NCBI RefSeq assembly: GCF_014678725.1
Contig: NZ_CP061497.1
Coordinates: 2,124,001-2,188,000 of the forward strand
DNA from: Thermomonas sp. XSG
GTDB taxonomy: Bacteria > Pseudomonadota > Gammaproteobacteria > Xanthomonadales > Xanthomonadaceae
Direction: 5' to 3'
DNA: 64,000 nt
Under the pieces are notes generated by a model that saw only the letters and a list, made by a program, of their open reading frames with translations, was not told the origin of the DNA and did not search any database. Every line of letters starts with the position of its first letter. Positions within the stretch are counted from its first letter, which is position 1. This document shows, in pieces, positions 34,068-42,826 of the stretch. The translations under genes were made by a program, and so were the position numbers.

Positions 34068-34640
34068 ATGCTGATGCAGACCATGCCGCTACCGCAGGCC
34101 ACTGAATCCGACGACGACGCCGGATTGGCGCGGCGTGCGGCCTGCGCCGACGTGTCTGCATTCGAGCAGCTCTACCGCCGCCACCACCGCCGCGTGCATG
34201 GGGTGATCGTGCGGCTGGTGGGGCAGGCGGGGACGCGTGCGGAGGACCTCACCCAGGAGGCCTTCGTGCGCGCCTGGCAGGCGCTGCCGGCCTTCCGCTT
34301 CGAGAGCGCGGTATCGACCTGGCTGCATCGCCTGGCGGTCAATACCGCGCTGATGGAGATGCGGGCGCGTCGCAGCCGGCCGTGGCCAGAGGATGACGAT
34401 TACGCGCTGGAATCGGTGGCTACCCCGGATACCGCCGGCCGTGCCGTGCTCGGCCGCGACCTGGAGCGCGCGGTCGCGAGCCTGCCGCCGCGCGCGCGCG
34501 CGGTGCTGGTGTTGCACGACGTAGAAGGCTGGAAGCACGAGGAAATCGCGGGCGAGCTTGGCATGGCGGTGGGAAGTTCGAAGGCGCAGTTGCATCGCGC
34601 GCGCGGACTGCTGCGCGCGAGGATCGGAGAAATGGCATGA
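34068..34640 (+). CDS. ECF-type RNA polymerase sigma factor
   Basis: A 190-residue ECF sigma factor. Region 2 is AFEQLYRRHHRRVHGVIVRLVGQAGTRAEDLTQEAFVRAWQALPAFR (about residues 30-75). Region 4 is VASLPPRARAVLVLHDVEGWKHEEIAGELGMAVGSSKAQLHRARGLLRARI (about 135-185). Three closely spaced ATGs (34068, 34074, 34083) are possible and none has a clear ribosome-binding site; the first is used. The stop overlaps the next gene by 4 nt (ATGA), as is usual for sigma/anti-sigma pairs. The inducing signal is unknown. Confidence 0.92.
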   Translation: MLMQTMPLPQATESDDDAGLARRAACADVSAFEQLYRRHHRRVHGVIVRLVGQAGTRAEDLTQEAFVRAWQALPAFRFESAVSTWLHRLAVNTALMEMRARRSRPWPEDDDYALESVATPDTAGRAVLGRDLERAVASLPPRARAVLVLHDVEGWKHEEIAGELGMAVGSSKAQLHRARGLLRARIGEMA

Positions 34641-35134
34641 GTGGACAACACGACATCGGCGAGGCCTCGCTGCGAATGGCGCTGCAGGCGCTGCGCCGGG
34701 ATATCGAGCCAGAGCGGGATCTGTGGCCGGGCATCGCGGCAAGGCTGTCCCCGCAGGTGGCGCCGGCGCGGCCGCCCCGGCGCATCTGGCCGTTCGCGAT
34801 GGCGGCTTCGATGCTGCTGGCGCTGGGCCTGGCCCGGCAGGAGGCACCGGAGCTGGCGCGGCCGGTGGCGGTGGAGGCGCCGGCGCCCGTCGGGATCATG
34901 CCGGGCGCCAGCGAGGCGGAGGCGCTGACCCTGCATTACCAGGCGGCGCTGCGCGAGCTCGACGCCCGCGCGACGCCGGCCAGCTGGCAGCCGGGGCTGG
35001 AGGCGCTGGACCAGGGCGCCCAACAGGTGCTGGCGGCCCTGCGCCACAGTCCGCAATCCCCGCAGCTGCTGGAGCGGCTGCGCCAGATCTATGCCCGCCG
35101 GCTCGCCCTGTCGCGCCGCGCTCTTTTTGCCTGA
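34637..35134 (+). CDS. Membrane anti-sigma-like protein (partner of the ECF factor)
   Basis: A 165-residue protein with a short N-terminal cytoplasmic part (SLRMALQALRRDIEPERDLWPGIAARL), one membrane helix (WPFAMAASMLLALGLA, about residues 52-68) and a helical periplasmic part (ALTLHYQAALRELDA, LLERLRQIYARRLALSRRALF). The WPGIAARL motif recurs in unannotated partners of ECF factors. It lacks the H-x3-C-x2-C zinc motif of ZAS anti-sigma factors, so that class is excluded. Function as anti-sigma is inferred from gene order and topology. Confidence 0.7.
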   Translation: MSGQHDIGEASLRMALQALRRDIEPERDLWPGIAARLSPQVAPARPPRRIWPFAMAASMLLALGLARQEAPELARPVAVEAPAPVGIMPGASEAEALTLHYQAALRELDARATPASWQPGLEALDQGAQQVLAALRHSPQSPQLLERLRQIYARRLALSRRALFA

Positions 35135-35144
35135 GGACCCGACG

Positions 35145-36035
35145 ATGCAAATCCTTTCCAGAATGCTGTGGGCCGCGCTGGCCGCCACGATCGCGCTGCC
35201 GGGCATGGCGGCGACGCCGATCAACCAGACCCGCCCGCTGGACACGCGTGGCCGGGTGGAAATCGAGAATCTCAAGGGGAAAGTGGAGGTGGTGGCGTGG
35301 GACCGCCCCGAGGTCAAGCTGTCCGGCACCCTGGGTGACGGGGTGGAGCGGCTTGCAGTCGAAGGCGATGGCCGCGTGCTTCGCATCAAGGTCCAGTACC
35401 CGTCACGCAACCGCGACGCCGAGCCGAGCCAGCTGGTCGTGCAGATGCCGCTGCTGGCCGACCTGGAGGTTGAAACCGTCTCGGCCGACATCGACGTCAC
35501 CGGCATGGCTTCACGGGAGCTGGAGCTGGAATCCGTCAGTGGCGACATCGTCGCCAACGGCGCACCGCGACGCGGCGGGATCAGTTCGGTGAGCGGTGAC
35601 ATCCGGCTGGCGATGAACAGCCCCAGCCTGCGGGCGGAGACGGTCAGCGGCCAGCTGACGGTGCAGGGGCGGCTGGACGGGACCATCGCGCTGGAAAGCG
35701 TGTCCGGCGACATCCGCCTGGACACACTGGGCGAACGAGCGCGCAAACTCTCCGCCAGCTCCGTGTCCGGCGACATGGACCTGAAGCTGGGGCTGGCCGA
35801 GGACGGCGAGATCCGCATGGAGAGCGTGAGCGGCGACCTGCGCCTGCGCCTGCCGGCGAACCTGTCGGCGCAGGTCTCGGGCGAAACCTTCAGCGGAGAC
35901 CTGGCCGCGCCGGGCGCGAAGATCCGAAAAGAGGAATTCGGCCCCGGCTCGAGTTTCCGGATGCGTTACGGTGCAGGCAAAGGTGATGTGCGCCTGCAGA
36001 CTTTCTCCGGCGACGCACGCCTGATCATGCCGTAA
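35145..36035 (+). CDS. DUF4097-type exported beta-repeat protein
   Basis: A 296-residue protein with a signal peptide (ending LPGMAATP) and a right-handed beta-repeat domain of the DUF4097 family. The SVSGDI-type motif recurs about every 20 residues (VSADIDV, VSGDIVA, VSGDIRL, VSGDIRL, VSGDMDL, VSGDLRL, FSGDLAA, FSGDARL). The ATG at 35145 follows a GAGG site and sits 10 nt after the anti-sigma stop, so the three genes form one operon. The role is unknown; co-location suggests an envelope-stress target or sensor. Confidence 0.85.
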   Translation: MQILSRMLWAALAATIALPGMAATPINQTRPLDTRGRVEIENLKGKVEVVAWDRPEVKLSGTLGDGVERLAVEGDGRVLRIKVQYPSRNRDAEPSQLVVQMPLLADLEVETVSADIDVTGMASRELELESVSGDIVANGAPRRGGISSVSGDIRLAMNSPSLRAETVSGQLTVQGRLDGTIALESVSGDIRLDTLGERARKLSASSVSGDMDLKLGLAEDGEIRMESVSGDLRLRLPANLSAQVSGETFSGDLAAPGAKIRKEEFGPGSSFRMRYGAGKGDVRLQTFSGDARLIMP

Positions 36036-36060
36036 CGGTCGCGGCGGGTGCCGCCGATGA

Positions 36061-36092
36061 AAAAAGGCCGCATCTTCCGATGCGGCCTTTTT
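36061..36092. terminator. Bidirectional intrinsic terminator
   Basis: A perfect 14-bp stem, AAAAAGGCCGCATC (36061-36074) with GATGCGGCCTTTTT (36079-36092), loop TTCC. It serves the DUF4097 gene on the plus strand and the convergent exported-protein gene on the minus strand. Confidence 0.95.
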
Positions 36093-36155
36093 GCGATGCG
36101 TGACGCGCGTGCCCGAGGCTGGCTGGGGTGGTCGCGCGGCCGCGACCGGGGCGTT

Positions 36156-37022
36156 TCAGAGGTCCTGCTGGTAGCGCACGTAGGGCACGGTGCCTTCGTC
36201 GCCCGGATTGCCCTTGATCGGGAACGGATTCTTGCCGCGGGTGACGACATTGTCGGCGCCAACGCTGAGCTGGCCGTTCCAGGGCGTGCGCCAGGTCAGG
36301 CCCAGGCCCAGGCCTTTCCAGACCTCGCTTTCGCCCGGGACGTTGACCACCCGGCCGATAATGTTGGCGCCGAACGCACCATAGCCGCCGCCCACGCTCA
36401 GGCTGCGGGTATTCCACTGATCGGCTAGCTGCGGCACGTCCGCCGCCGGGACCAGGCGGGCACGGGCAACGGTGCCGCCGACGCTGACGAAGCCTTCGCG
36501 GCTGATCGCCTTTTCCGCGAACAGCGAGAAGTCGTTCTGGCTGTAACGCGCACCGCCGATCTGGCCGGGTGACAGCCAGGCGGGCAGGGTGTCGCGGCCA
36601 TTGCCGAAGCTCACGCCAACCTTGCCGCCATTGCGGGCCAGACTGACTCCGGCACTGGCGTGGCGGCTGTTCGAGCCTGGCTTGTCATCCAGCGACGCTA
36701 GCACGCAGTTGCTCGCCAGCTGGCCGATGGCGGGCGCCATGCCGCTGCGGCGATCGCACAGCAACGCCAGCGAATCGCCGGTCTGCAGGCCATAGGTTGC
36801 TTCCAGCGTGGTCTTGCCGAAGCGCCAGCGGGAGCCGGCGCCGGTCCCTCCGGTGGCGGGTTCCAGCAGCAGCACCGCTTCCAGCTTGCCGCTGTCGCGG
36901 TTGAGCACCGGCACGACCCGGGAATCGCTGCGCTTGGCCTTTTTCGCCTGCGCATCGACGTTGCCGCTGGCAAACACCAGGGCAAGCGCGGCGGCGGCAA
37001 GTGGCAGGAATCGCAGGGTCAT
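36156..37022 (-). CDS. Exported protein of unknown function, likely beta-rich
   Basis: A 288-residue protein with a clear signal peptide (ALALVFASGNVDA). The mature part is rich in Gly and alternating hydrophobic residues (LEATYGLQTGDSLALL, KVGVSFGNGRD, SVGGGYGAFGANIIGRVVN, GLGLGLTWRTPWNGQLSVGADNV), suggesting an outer-membrane beta-barrel or beta-sandwich. It ends in a non-aromatic QQDL, atypical for a barrel. I do not recognise a named family. It stands alone between two convergent or divergent units. Confidence 0.7.
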   Translation of the reverse strand: MTLRFLPLAAAALALVFASGNVDAQAKKAKRSDSRVVPVLNRDSGKLEAVLLLEPATGGTGAGSRWRFGKTTLEATYGLQTGDSLALLCDRRSGMAPAIGQLASNCVLASLDDKPGSNSRHASAGVSLARNGGKVGVSFGNGRDTLPAWLSPGQIGGARYSQNDFSLFAEKAISREGFVSVGGTVARARLVPAADVPQLADQWNTRSLSVGGGYGAFGANIIGRVVNVPGESEVWKGLGLGLTWRTPWNGQLSVGADNVVTRGKNPFPIKGNPGDEGTVPYVRYQQDL

Positions 37023-37168
37023 GCTGGTGTGACCGGCTTGTTAAGCCGAAGTTCCCCGGTGAAACGACAGGACTGCAGGAAAATCCTAGCCCGTTTATGT
37101 TTATTTAACAATAGCGAAGGCCGTGGGTGCCGGGGCACTGAAGGATCCCCTGTGGCGGGGCTGCAGCG

Positions 37169-38068
37169 CTACTGCAACCCCGGCGCAGCCGGCTGGGTGC
37201 TGGCCTCGCGACTGAACAGGGCCGCGATCTCCCCGGCGTCGAAGCCGTAGCCCTGGCCGCAGAACTCGCACAGGATCGAGGCGGTGCCGTCGCCGGCGGC
37301 CACCGCGGCATCGGCTTCCTCGCGCCCCAGCGACACCAGCATGCCCTCCACCCGCTCGCGCGAGCACGAGCAGGCGAAGCGCAGCGGCCTCTCCCCGACC
37401 AGCTCCGGGGCCTCTTCGTGGAACAGGCGGTGGATCACTTCGGACGGCGGCAGCGCCAGCAGTTCGTCGCTGCCGAGGGTGTCGAACAACGCGCTGGCGC
37501 GGCGGAAGCCGTCCTCGTCGCCTTCCTCGCCCGGCAGTTTCTGCAGCAGCAGGCCGGCGGCGCGCTGGCCGTCGCAGGCCAGCAGCAGGCGGGTGGGCAG
37601 CTGCTCCGACTGGCGGAAGTAGTCTTCGAAGGCCGCATCCAGCCGATCCGCTTCCAGCGCCACCAGGCCCTGGTAGCGCATCGGCTCGCCGTTGCCCAGC
37701 GGCGGATTCTCGATGGTGATGGCCAGTAGCGCGTCGGCCCCGAGTGCGCGCAGGTCGCGCGAAGGCGCGCCGGCGGACTCGTTCAGGCGGACGATACCGC
37801 GCAGGGTGCCGGCGGCGGTGCATTCGGCGAACAGGGTGCCGATGGCACCGGCGCTGCGCAGCTGGACCGACAGCCGGCCGTCGACCTTGGCATGGCCGGT
37901 GAACAGGGCGGCAGCGGCCGACGCCTCCCCCAGCAGTTCGGCGGCGGCCTGCGGGTAGTCGGCGCGCGCGGCGATGCTACGCCAGGTTTCGCCAAGGTGG
38001 ACGGCGACGCCGCGCACGCCGGCAGCGGGAAGCAGGAAGCGCAGCTGCGCGTCGGGGATCATGTTCAT
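37169..38068 (-). CDS. hslO: HslO (Hsp33), redox-regulated chaperone
   Basis: Cytoplasmic holdase activated when oxidation releases zinc from its C-terminal cysteines. The 299-residue product has the N-terminal core ([29 protein letters not shown]) and the zinc site CSCS (about residue 236) plus CEFC (about residue 269), that is CxC...CxxC. Start at the ATG 38068; a second ATG two codons later is possible. It is divergent from mtgA. Confidence 0.95.
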   Translation of the reverse strand: MNMIPDAQLRFLLPAAGVRGVAVHLGETWRSIAARADYPQAAAELLGEASAAAALFTGHAKVDGRLSVQLRSAGAIGTLFAECTAAGTLRGIVRLNESAGAPSRDLRALGADALLAITIENPPLGNGEPMRYQGLVALEADRLDAAFEDYFRQSEQLPTRLLLACDGQRAAGLLLQKLPGEEGDEDGFRRASALFDTLGSDELLALPPSEVIHRLFHEEAPELVGERPLRFACSCSRERVEGMLVSLGREEADAAVAAGDGTASILCEFCGQGYGFDAGEIAALFSREASTQPAAPGLQ

Positions 38069-38172
38069 GTGGATACCGTGGAAGAGCCCGGATGCGGATA
38101 ATGCGCGGGCAGCAGGGGGATGATGATGAATCGAAATGGGGCGTCTGGGCGCCGTTCGCAAGGCGGCTCCGC

Positions 38173-38928
38173 ATGAGTGGCGGAACCCGCAAGCGCCGGC
38201 TGCGTGGATGGTGGTGGAAGCTGCCGTTGCTGTTCGTCGCCTTCAGTGTGCTGCAGGTGCTGGCGCTGCGCTTCGTGGACCCGCCGCTGTCCGCGTTCAT
38301 GGCGGCGCGCTGGGTGGACGCGGCGCTGGCCGGCAACCCCGGTTTCCGCATTTCCCATGACTGGCGCGACCTGCGGGCCATCTCGCCGAACCTGCCGCTG
38401 GCTCTGGTGGCGGCGGAAGACCAGAACTTCGCCCGCCACCACGGCTTCGATTTCGCCGCCATCGAGAAGGCGCAGGCGCACAACGAAAAGATGCGCGCGC
38501 GCGCGGAGAAGCGTGGCAGGCCGGTCAAGCGCATCCGCGGCGCCAGCACCATCAGCCAGCAGACCGCCAAGAACCTGTTCCTGTGGCAGGGCACCGGGCC
38601 GACCCGGTGGCTGCGCAAGGGACTGGAAGTCTGGTACACGGCGCTGATCGAAGCGCTGTGGCCGAAGCGGCGGATCCTCGAGGTCTACGCCAACATCGCC
38701 GAATTCGGCGACGGCGTGTACGGCGCCCAGGCTGCCTCGCGCAGCTTCTTCCGCAAGGACGCGTCCAGGCTGTCCGCTTCCGAGGCGGCGCGGCTGGCGG
38801 CGGTGTTGCCGAGTCCGAAGCGCTACAGCGCAGCCAGGCCGGGACCCTACGTGCAGCGCCGCGCGGCGACGATCCAGCGGCAGATGGGCGCGATCGGCGG
38901 TACCGGATACCTGCGCGCGCTGGACTGA
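38173..38928 (+). CDS. mtgA: MtgA, monofunctional peptidoglycan glycosyltransferase
   Basis: Membrane-anchored GT51 enzyme that polymerises lipid II. The 251-residue protein has one N-terminal helix ([16 protein letters not shown]), the catalytic-Glu motif [15 protein letters not shown] (about 83-97), the [16 protein letters not shown] block and a C-terminal [22 protein letters not shown]. There is no transpeptidase domain, as expected for MtgA. Confidence 0.95.
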   Translation: MSGGTRKRRLRGWWWKLPLLFVAFSVLQVLALRFVDPPLSAFMAARWVDAALAGNPGFRISHDWRDLRAISPNLPLALVAAEDQNFARHHGFDFAAIEKAQAHNEKMRARAEKRGRPVKRIRGASTISQQTAKNLFLWQGTGPTRWLRKGLEVWYTALIEALWPKRRILEVYANIAEFGDGVYGAQAASRSFFRKDASRLSASEAARLAAVLPSPKRYSAARPGPYVQRRAATIQRQMGAIGGTGYLRALD

Positions 38929-38977
38929 GCGGGCCATGGGGCGCGGTGCTGCAGGGTGCGGCTGGCATACTTCCCCG

Positions 38978-40030
38978 ATGGATGGGATCGTGCCGGAACA
39001 CCGCTGCCTGACGCTCGTGGTCGCCGCCTTCAACGAGGAGGATGCCCTGCCGCGCCTGCACCCGCGCATCCGCGTGGCCTTGGACATGGCCGAGGCCGAA
39101 GGCCTGCAGGCGCGCGTGCTGTATGTCGACGACGGCAGCCGCGACGGCACCTGGGCGCTGCTGCAGCGGTTCGCGCGCGAGGACGCACGGGTGGCGTTGC
39201 TGCGGCTGTCGCGCAACTTCGGCAAGGAAGCGGCCCTGACCGCGGGGCTGGACCGGGTCGAGCGCGGCGCCGTGCTGATCCTCGATGCAGACGGGCAGGA
39301 TCCGCCGGAACTGCTGCCGCAGTTCGTGGCGAAGTGGCGCGAGGGCTATGACGACGTGTTCGGCACCCGCGTCGCCCGCGACGGCGAAGGCGTGTTCAAG
39401 CGCGCCAGCGCGCATGCCTTCTACCGCGTCATCGGCGCTCTGTCGAAGACGCCGGTGCCGCGCGACACCGGGGATTTCCGGCTGCTGTCGCCGCGGGCGC
39501 TGGCGGCGCTGCGGCAGCTGCGTGAACGCCACCGCTTCATGAAGGGGCTGTTCGGCTGGATCGGCTTCAACGCGGTGTCGATCCCCTACCAGCGCGATGC
39601 GCGCTCTGCCGGGCGCAGCAAGTTCAATGCGTGGAAGCTGTGGAACTTCGCGCTGGAAGGCATCACCGGTTTTTCCACAGTGCCGCTGCGGCTGGCCACC
39701 TACGCCGGCCTGGCCACCGCGCTGTTCGCGTTCGGCTACGGCAGCTGGGTGATCCTGAAAGCGCTGTTGTGGGGCGACCGGGTAGCGGGCTGGCCGTCGA
39801 TGATGGCGGTGATCCTGTTCCTCGGCGGCGTCCAGCTGATGGCGCTGGGGATGATCGGCGAGTACCTCGGCCGGCTCTACGAGGAATCCAAGCAGCGCCC
39901 GCTGTACCTGGTCGACGCCTGGCGGCCTGCGGAGGGAGTATCCTCGGGCTGGCATCCAGATCTTCTTCCCGAAACGAAAGGAGTCCGCCATGCGCACGGT
40001 GCGGCAGCTGCTGGAGGCGAAGTCGCCTGA
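38978..40030 (+). CDS. GT2 glycosyltransferase, DPM/ArnC/GtrB-like, polyprenyl-phosphate sugar synthase
   Basis: Transfers a sugar from a nucleotide donor to polyprenyl phosphate on the inner membrane. The 350-residue product has a cytoplasmic GT-A domain (LTLVVAAFNEEDALPRL, VDDGSRDGT, LSRNFGKEAALTAGL, DADGQDPPEL, TGDFRLLSPRA) and two C-terminal helices (TYAGLATALFAFGYGSWVILKAL; MMAVILFLGGVQLMALGMIGEYLGRLYEESKQRPLYLV). Sugar and final acceptor (glycan, lipid A or surface glycosylation) cannot be told. Its last 41 nt overlap the start of the CBS-domain gene. Confidence 0.88.
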   Translation: MDGIVPEHRCLTLVVAAFNEEDALPRLHPRIRVALDMAEAEGLQARVLYVDDGSRDGTWALLQRFAREDARVALLRLSRNFGKEAALTAGLDRVERGAVLILDADGQDPPELLPQFVAKWREGYDDVFGTRVARDGEGVFKRASAHAFYRVIGALSKTPVPRDTGDFRLLSPRALAALRQLRERHRFMKGLFGWIGFNAVSIPYQRDARSAGRSKFNAWKLWNFALEGITGFSTVPLRLATYAGLATALFAFGYGSWVILKALLWGDRVAGWPSMMAVILFLGGVQLMALGMIGEYLGRLYEESKQRPLYLVDAWRPAEGVSSGWHPDLLPETKGVRHAHGAAAAGGEVA

Positions 40031-40418
40031 GATCATCGCGATCGGGCCGGAGGCGCCGGTCATCGATGCCATCCGCCTGATGGCGGAGCGCGGCATCGGC
40101 GCGTTGCTGGTGATGCAGGGTGCGCGTCTTGCCGGCATCCTTTCCGAACGCGACTACGCCCGCAAGATCGTGCTGCAGGGGCGCTCGTCACGGGACACGC
40201 CGGTGCGCGACATCATGACCGCCGAGGTGGTGTCGGTGGCCCCGGGCGACAGCATCGACCACTGCATGCAGCTGGTGACCAACCGCCGCATCCGCCACCT
40301 GCCGGTGGTCGACGCCGGCGAGGTGGTTGGCGTGCTGTCGATCGGCGACCTGGTCAAGACGGTCATCGAGCTGCAGCGGCGCGACATCGACCAGTTGCAG
40401 CGCTATATCGCTTCCTGA
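39990..40418 (+). CDS. Two-CBS-domain protein
   Basis: A 142-residue protein consisting of two CBS motifs (about 8-60 and 74-130). Conserved segments are AIRLMAERGIGALLVMQGARLAGILSERDYARKIVLQG, VRDIMTAEVVSVAPGDSIDHCMQLVTNRRIRHLPVVDAGEVVGVLSIGDLVK. Such stand-alone pairs bind adenine nucleotides; the target protein is unknown. An AAAGGAG site lies within the end of the glycosyltransferase gene, 7 nt before the ATG, so the 41-nt overlap is real. Confidence 0.9.
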   Translation: MRTVRQLLEAKSPEIIAIGPEAPVIDAIRLMAERGIGALLVMQGARLAGILSERDYARKIVLQGRSSRDTPVRDIMTAEVVSVAPGDSIDHCMQLVTNRRIRHLPVVDAGEVVGVLSIGDLVKTVIELQRRDIDQLQRYIAS

Positions 40419-40445
40419 GCGTCGCCGGCCCCACCAGCCGGTGGA

Positions 40446-40679
40446 TCAGCTCTTGTCGATCACGTCCGACAGCAGCTTGAGCAGCTTGTCGTAGTTGTCG
40501 GCATGCGTCTTCATCGCGCCCAGATACGGGGCCAGGGCAGGCTGCAGTGACACGGGCATCGGCGGCATCCCCGCCATCACCATCGGCGGCGGCATGCTCA
40601 GCATCGCCTTGAAACCGGTGTTGGCTGCGGAAAGCACGCTGAGCTGTGCTTTCAGGGTGGTCTTGGTATTGGTGTCCAC
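40446..40679 (-). CDS. Small protein of unknown function
   Basis: A 77-residue open frame starting at a GTG with a GAGGG site just upstream. The sequence has a hydrophobic, Met/Pro-rich middle (MLSMPPPMVMAGMPPMPVSL) and an amphipathic helical C-terminus (HADNYDKLLKLLSDVIDKS). I recognise no family. It lies 75 bp downstream of the AsmA stop on the same strand. Coding status rests on the ribosome-binding site and the helix-like C-terminus, so it is moderate. Confidence 0.55.
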   Translation of the reverse strand: MDTNTKTTLKAQLSVLSAANTGFKAMLSMPPPMVMAGMPPMPVSLQPALAPYLGAMKTHADNYDKLLKLLSDVIDKS

Positions 40680-40754
40680 GAGGGCCCTCGGAGTGGGCGG
40701 CAGGATGCCGCGACTCCCGGTACAACGGCGGCGCCGGTCGCCGCCGGCCATGGC

Positions 40755-42719
40755 TCAGCGCGCGTAGCGCCCGCCGCAGTCCGAATCCTTGCCCGGGCCG
40801 GGTTCGAACGTTGCCAGCAGCGCGGCCGGAGGGGCGATGTTGGCCAGCGCCAGTGCCAGCGCCGCGCGCAGTCCGACGCGGGCGAGATCGGGCCGGAACG
40901 AGGGGTCCCTGAAACTGCCGCCCACCAGCAATGGCGCCCGGAACACGAACAGGCTGCGGTCCTTCGGGCGCGGCCGCAGCTTCAGATCCAGGGTTTCGTC
41001 GCGCAGGCTGATGCGCCCCTCTCCGACCAGGATGGTGTCGGTGGTATCGAAGGCCAGGCTGCGGGCGGTCATCATCCCGCCGGCCACCGCGAAGTCGCCC
41101 CAGGCGCAGCGGATCGGCACGCGTCGATCCTTTGTCAGCAGGAACTTGAGCGCTTCCTGCACGTCCAGTCCCGCCAGTTCCATCACCAGGTTGCTGATCC
41201 GGCCGCTGCCCATGCCGATCGCGACTTCGCCGTCCGCGCTGGCCAGCATGCGGGCCACGGAGTTGCCGTTGCCGGTCAGTGCCAGGCTGCCGCCGATGCG
41301 TCCGATGGCGTCCTGGGCCGCCGCCGGTGTCGGCAGCAGTTGCGCCAGCGCCAACCCGCGCACGCTCGCGTCCGCGCGCGTGTGGATCGGCGTGCGCCGT
41401 GCGTCCATGCGGATGGTCGCGCGGATGTCGCCGCCAGCCACGCCGAAATTGAGCGGTGCCAAGCGCAGCAGGCCATCATCCAGCAGCAGGTGGGCCTCCA
41501 TGTCGTCCAGGGGTAGCGACGGCGCGTTGATGCGATGCGCCTTCAACCGCACATCCGCATCCATCGCGCGCAGGCGCTCGAGTTCGTAGGGCTTGTCCGG
41601 CAGCACCCGTGCACGGGCCGCCTGTTCCGCAGCGCGCGCGGCCAACTCCGGATTGGTGGACTCGTTCGCCTGCGGCGCACCGCCGAGGAAACCGGCGAGA
41701 TCGTCCAGATCCAGCCGCCGCGACTGCAGGTCGGCCTTCAGCAGCGGGCGCGGGCCGCCGGTGGTGACGGCTGCATCGCCGCGCAGGTCGCTGTCACCGA
41801 CCTTGCCGCTGAACCCGTCGTAGTGCCAGGTGGTGCGTCCGGCGGTGATGTCGCGGGTCAGCCGTCCATCGAGTGAGAACGGTGGCGTGTCGGGCGTGAC
41901 CACGCCGATCAGCGGGTACAGGTCGGCCAGATTCTTCCCGCGCAGCGCCAGTTCGAGGTCGAAGTCGCGCAGCCGCAGCGGGTCCAGCAATGTTCCGCGC
42001 GCATGGGCGCGGGTGGCCCCCGCGGCTGCGCGCAGGTCGATCCGATAGGGGCGCCGCGCGTTGCGCAGCTCCAGCGGGGACTCCGCGGTGCCGGACAGCG
42101 TGAAGGTGTTCCCGCTCCACTGGCCGCCGCCTTCCACCGAGATCGGTGGCTCCCCGTTGCCCTTGCCGCGAGGCTGGCTGTCCAGCGCCAGCCGGATGTC
42201 GGTCTTGCGGGCGGGGTCGTAAAAACCGAACTGTCCCTGCGCGATGTGGATATTGCGGAATGCCGGCAGTTCGCCCCCGCCCGGCTTGCCGAAATCCCAG
42301 TTGCGCAGGCCTTTCGGGTTGCGCTGCAGATGCAGGACCGGCCGCACCAGCGCGACCCGGGGGATCTGCAGCTCGCCGCGCAGCAACGGCCACAGCCGCA
42401 GGTCGAACCGGAGCCTGTCCACGCGCGCCATCTGCGGCTCGCGTGCCCATGCGGCATTGGCCAGCCGCAGGCCGCCGGCGGTGATGGTTGAGGTGCTGCC
42501 GAGGTCGACGTCGAGGTCGCCGTCGATCCGGAACTCGCGCCCGGTCTGGGCGCTGACGCGGCGTTCGATCGGTCCCTTGAACCAGTTCCAGTCCCACAGC
42601 AGGACCAGCACCACCACGCCCAGCACCAGGGTGCCGAGCGCTATCAGCCACGGGTGGCGCACGCGTGCAGAGCTGCGTGCAGCCCCGGGGCCGGTCTGCC
42701 GGGGTGCGGAAGCGTTCAC
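40755..42719 (-). CDS. AsmA family protein
   Basis: A 654-residue inner-membrane-anchored periplasmic protein of the AsmA/TamB-like group, thought to act in phospholipid or outer-membrane transport. One N-terminal helix (WLIALGTLVLGVVVLVLLWDW), then the AsmA N-domain (RRVSAQTGREFRIDGDLDVDLGSTSTITAGGLRLANAAWAREPQM). The C-terminal AsmA_2 domain follows (RIGGSLALTGNGNSVARMLASADGEVAIGMGSGRISNLVMELAGLDV, LKLRPRPKDRSLFVFRAPLLVGGSFRDPSFRPD). It uses a GTG start with only a weak ribosome-binding site. Confidence 0.9.
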   Translation of the reverse strand: MNASAPRQTGPGAARSSARVRHPWLIALGTLVLGVVVLVLLWDWNWFKGPIERRVSAQTGREFRIDGDLDVDLGSTSTITAGGLRLANAAWAREPQMARVDRLRFDLRLWPLLRGELQIPRVALVRPVLHLQRNPKGLRNWDFGKPGGGELPAFRNIHIAQGQFGFYDPARKTDIRLALDSQPRGKGNGEPPISVEGGGQWSGNTFTLSGTAESPLELRNARRPYRIDLRAAAGATRAHARGTLLDPLRLRDFDLELALRGKNLADLYPLIGVVTPDTPPFSLDGRLTRDITAGRTTWHYDGFSGKVGDSDLRGDAAVTTGGPRPLLKADLQSRRLDLDDLAGFLGGAPQANESTNPELAARAAEQAARARVLPDKPYELERLRAMDADVRLKAHRINAPSLPLDDMEAHLLLDDGLLRLAPLNFGVAGGDIRATIRMDARRTPIHTRADASVRGLALAQLLPTPAAAQDAIGRIGGSLALTGNGNSVARMLASADGEVAIGMGSGRISNLVMELAGLDVQEALKFLLTKDRRVPIRCAWGDFAVAGGMMTARSLAFDTTDTILVGEGRISLRDETLDLKLRPRPKDRSLFVFRAPLLVGGSFRDPSFRPDLARVGLRAALALALANIAPPAALLATFEPGPGKDSDCGGRYAR

Positions 42720-42826
42720 GCCCCGAGCTTGGCCGTCGCGCCATCAACCCATGGTGAAATCGGGCGCGTTTTCACGCGACATCTGCCGATACCCGTAAGG
42801 GCATTCGGCCGGAATTCATTCGCGTC

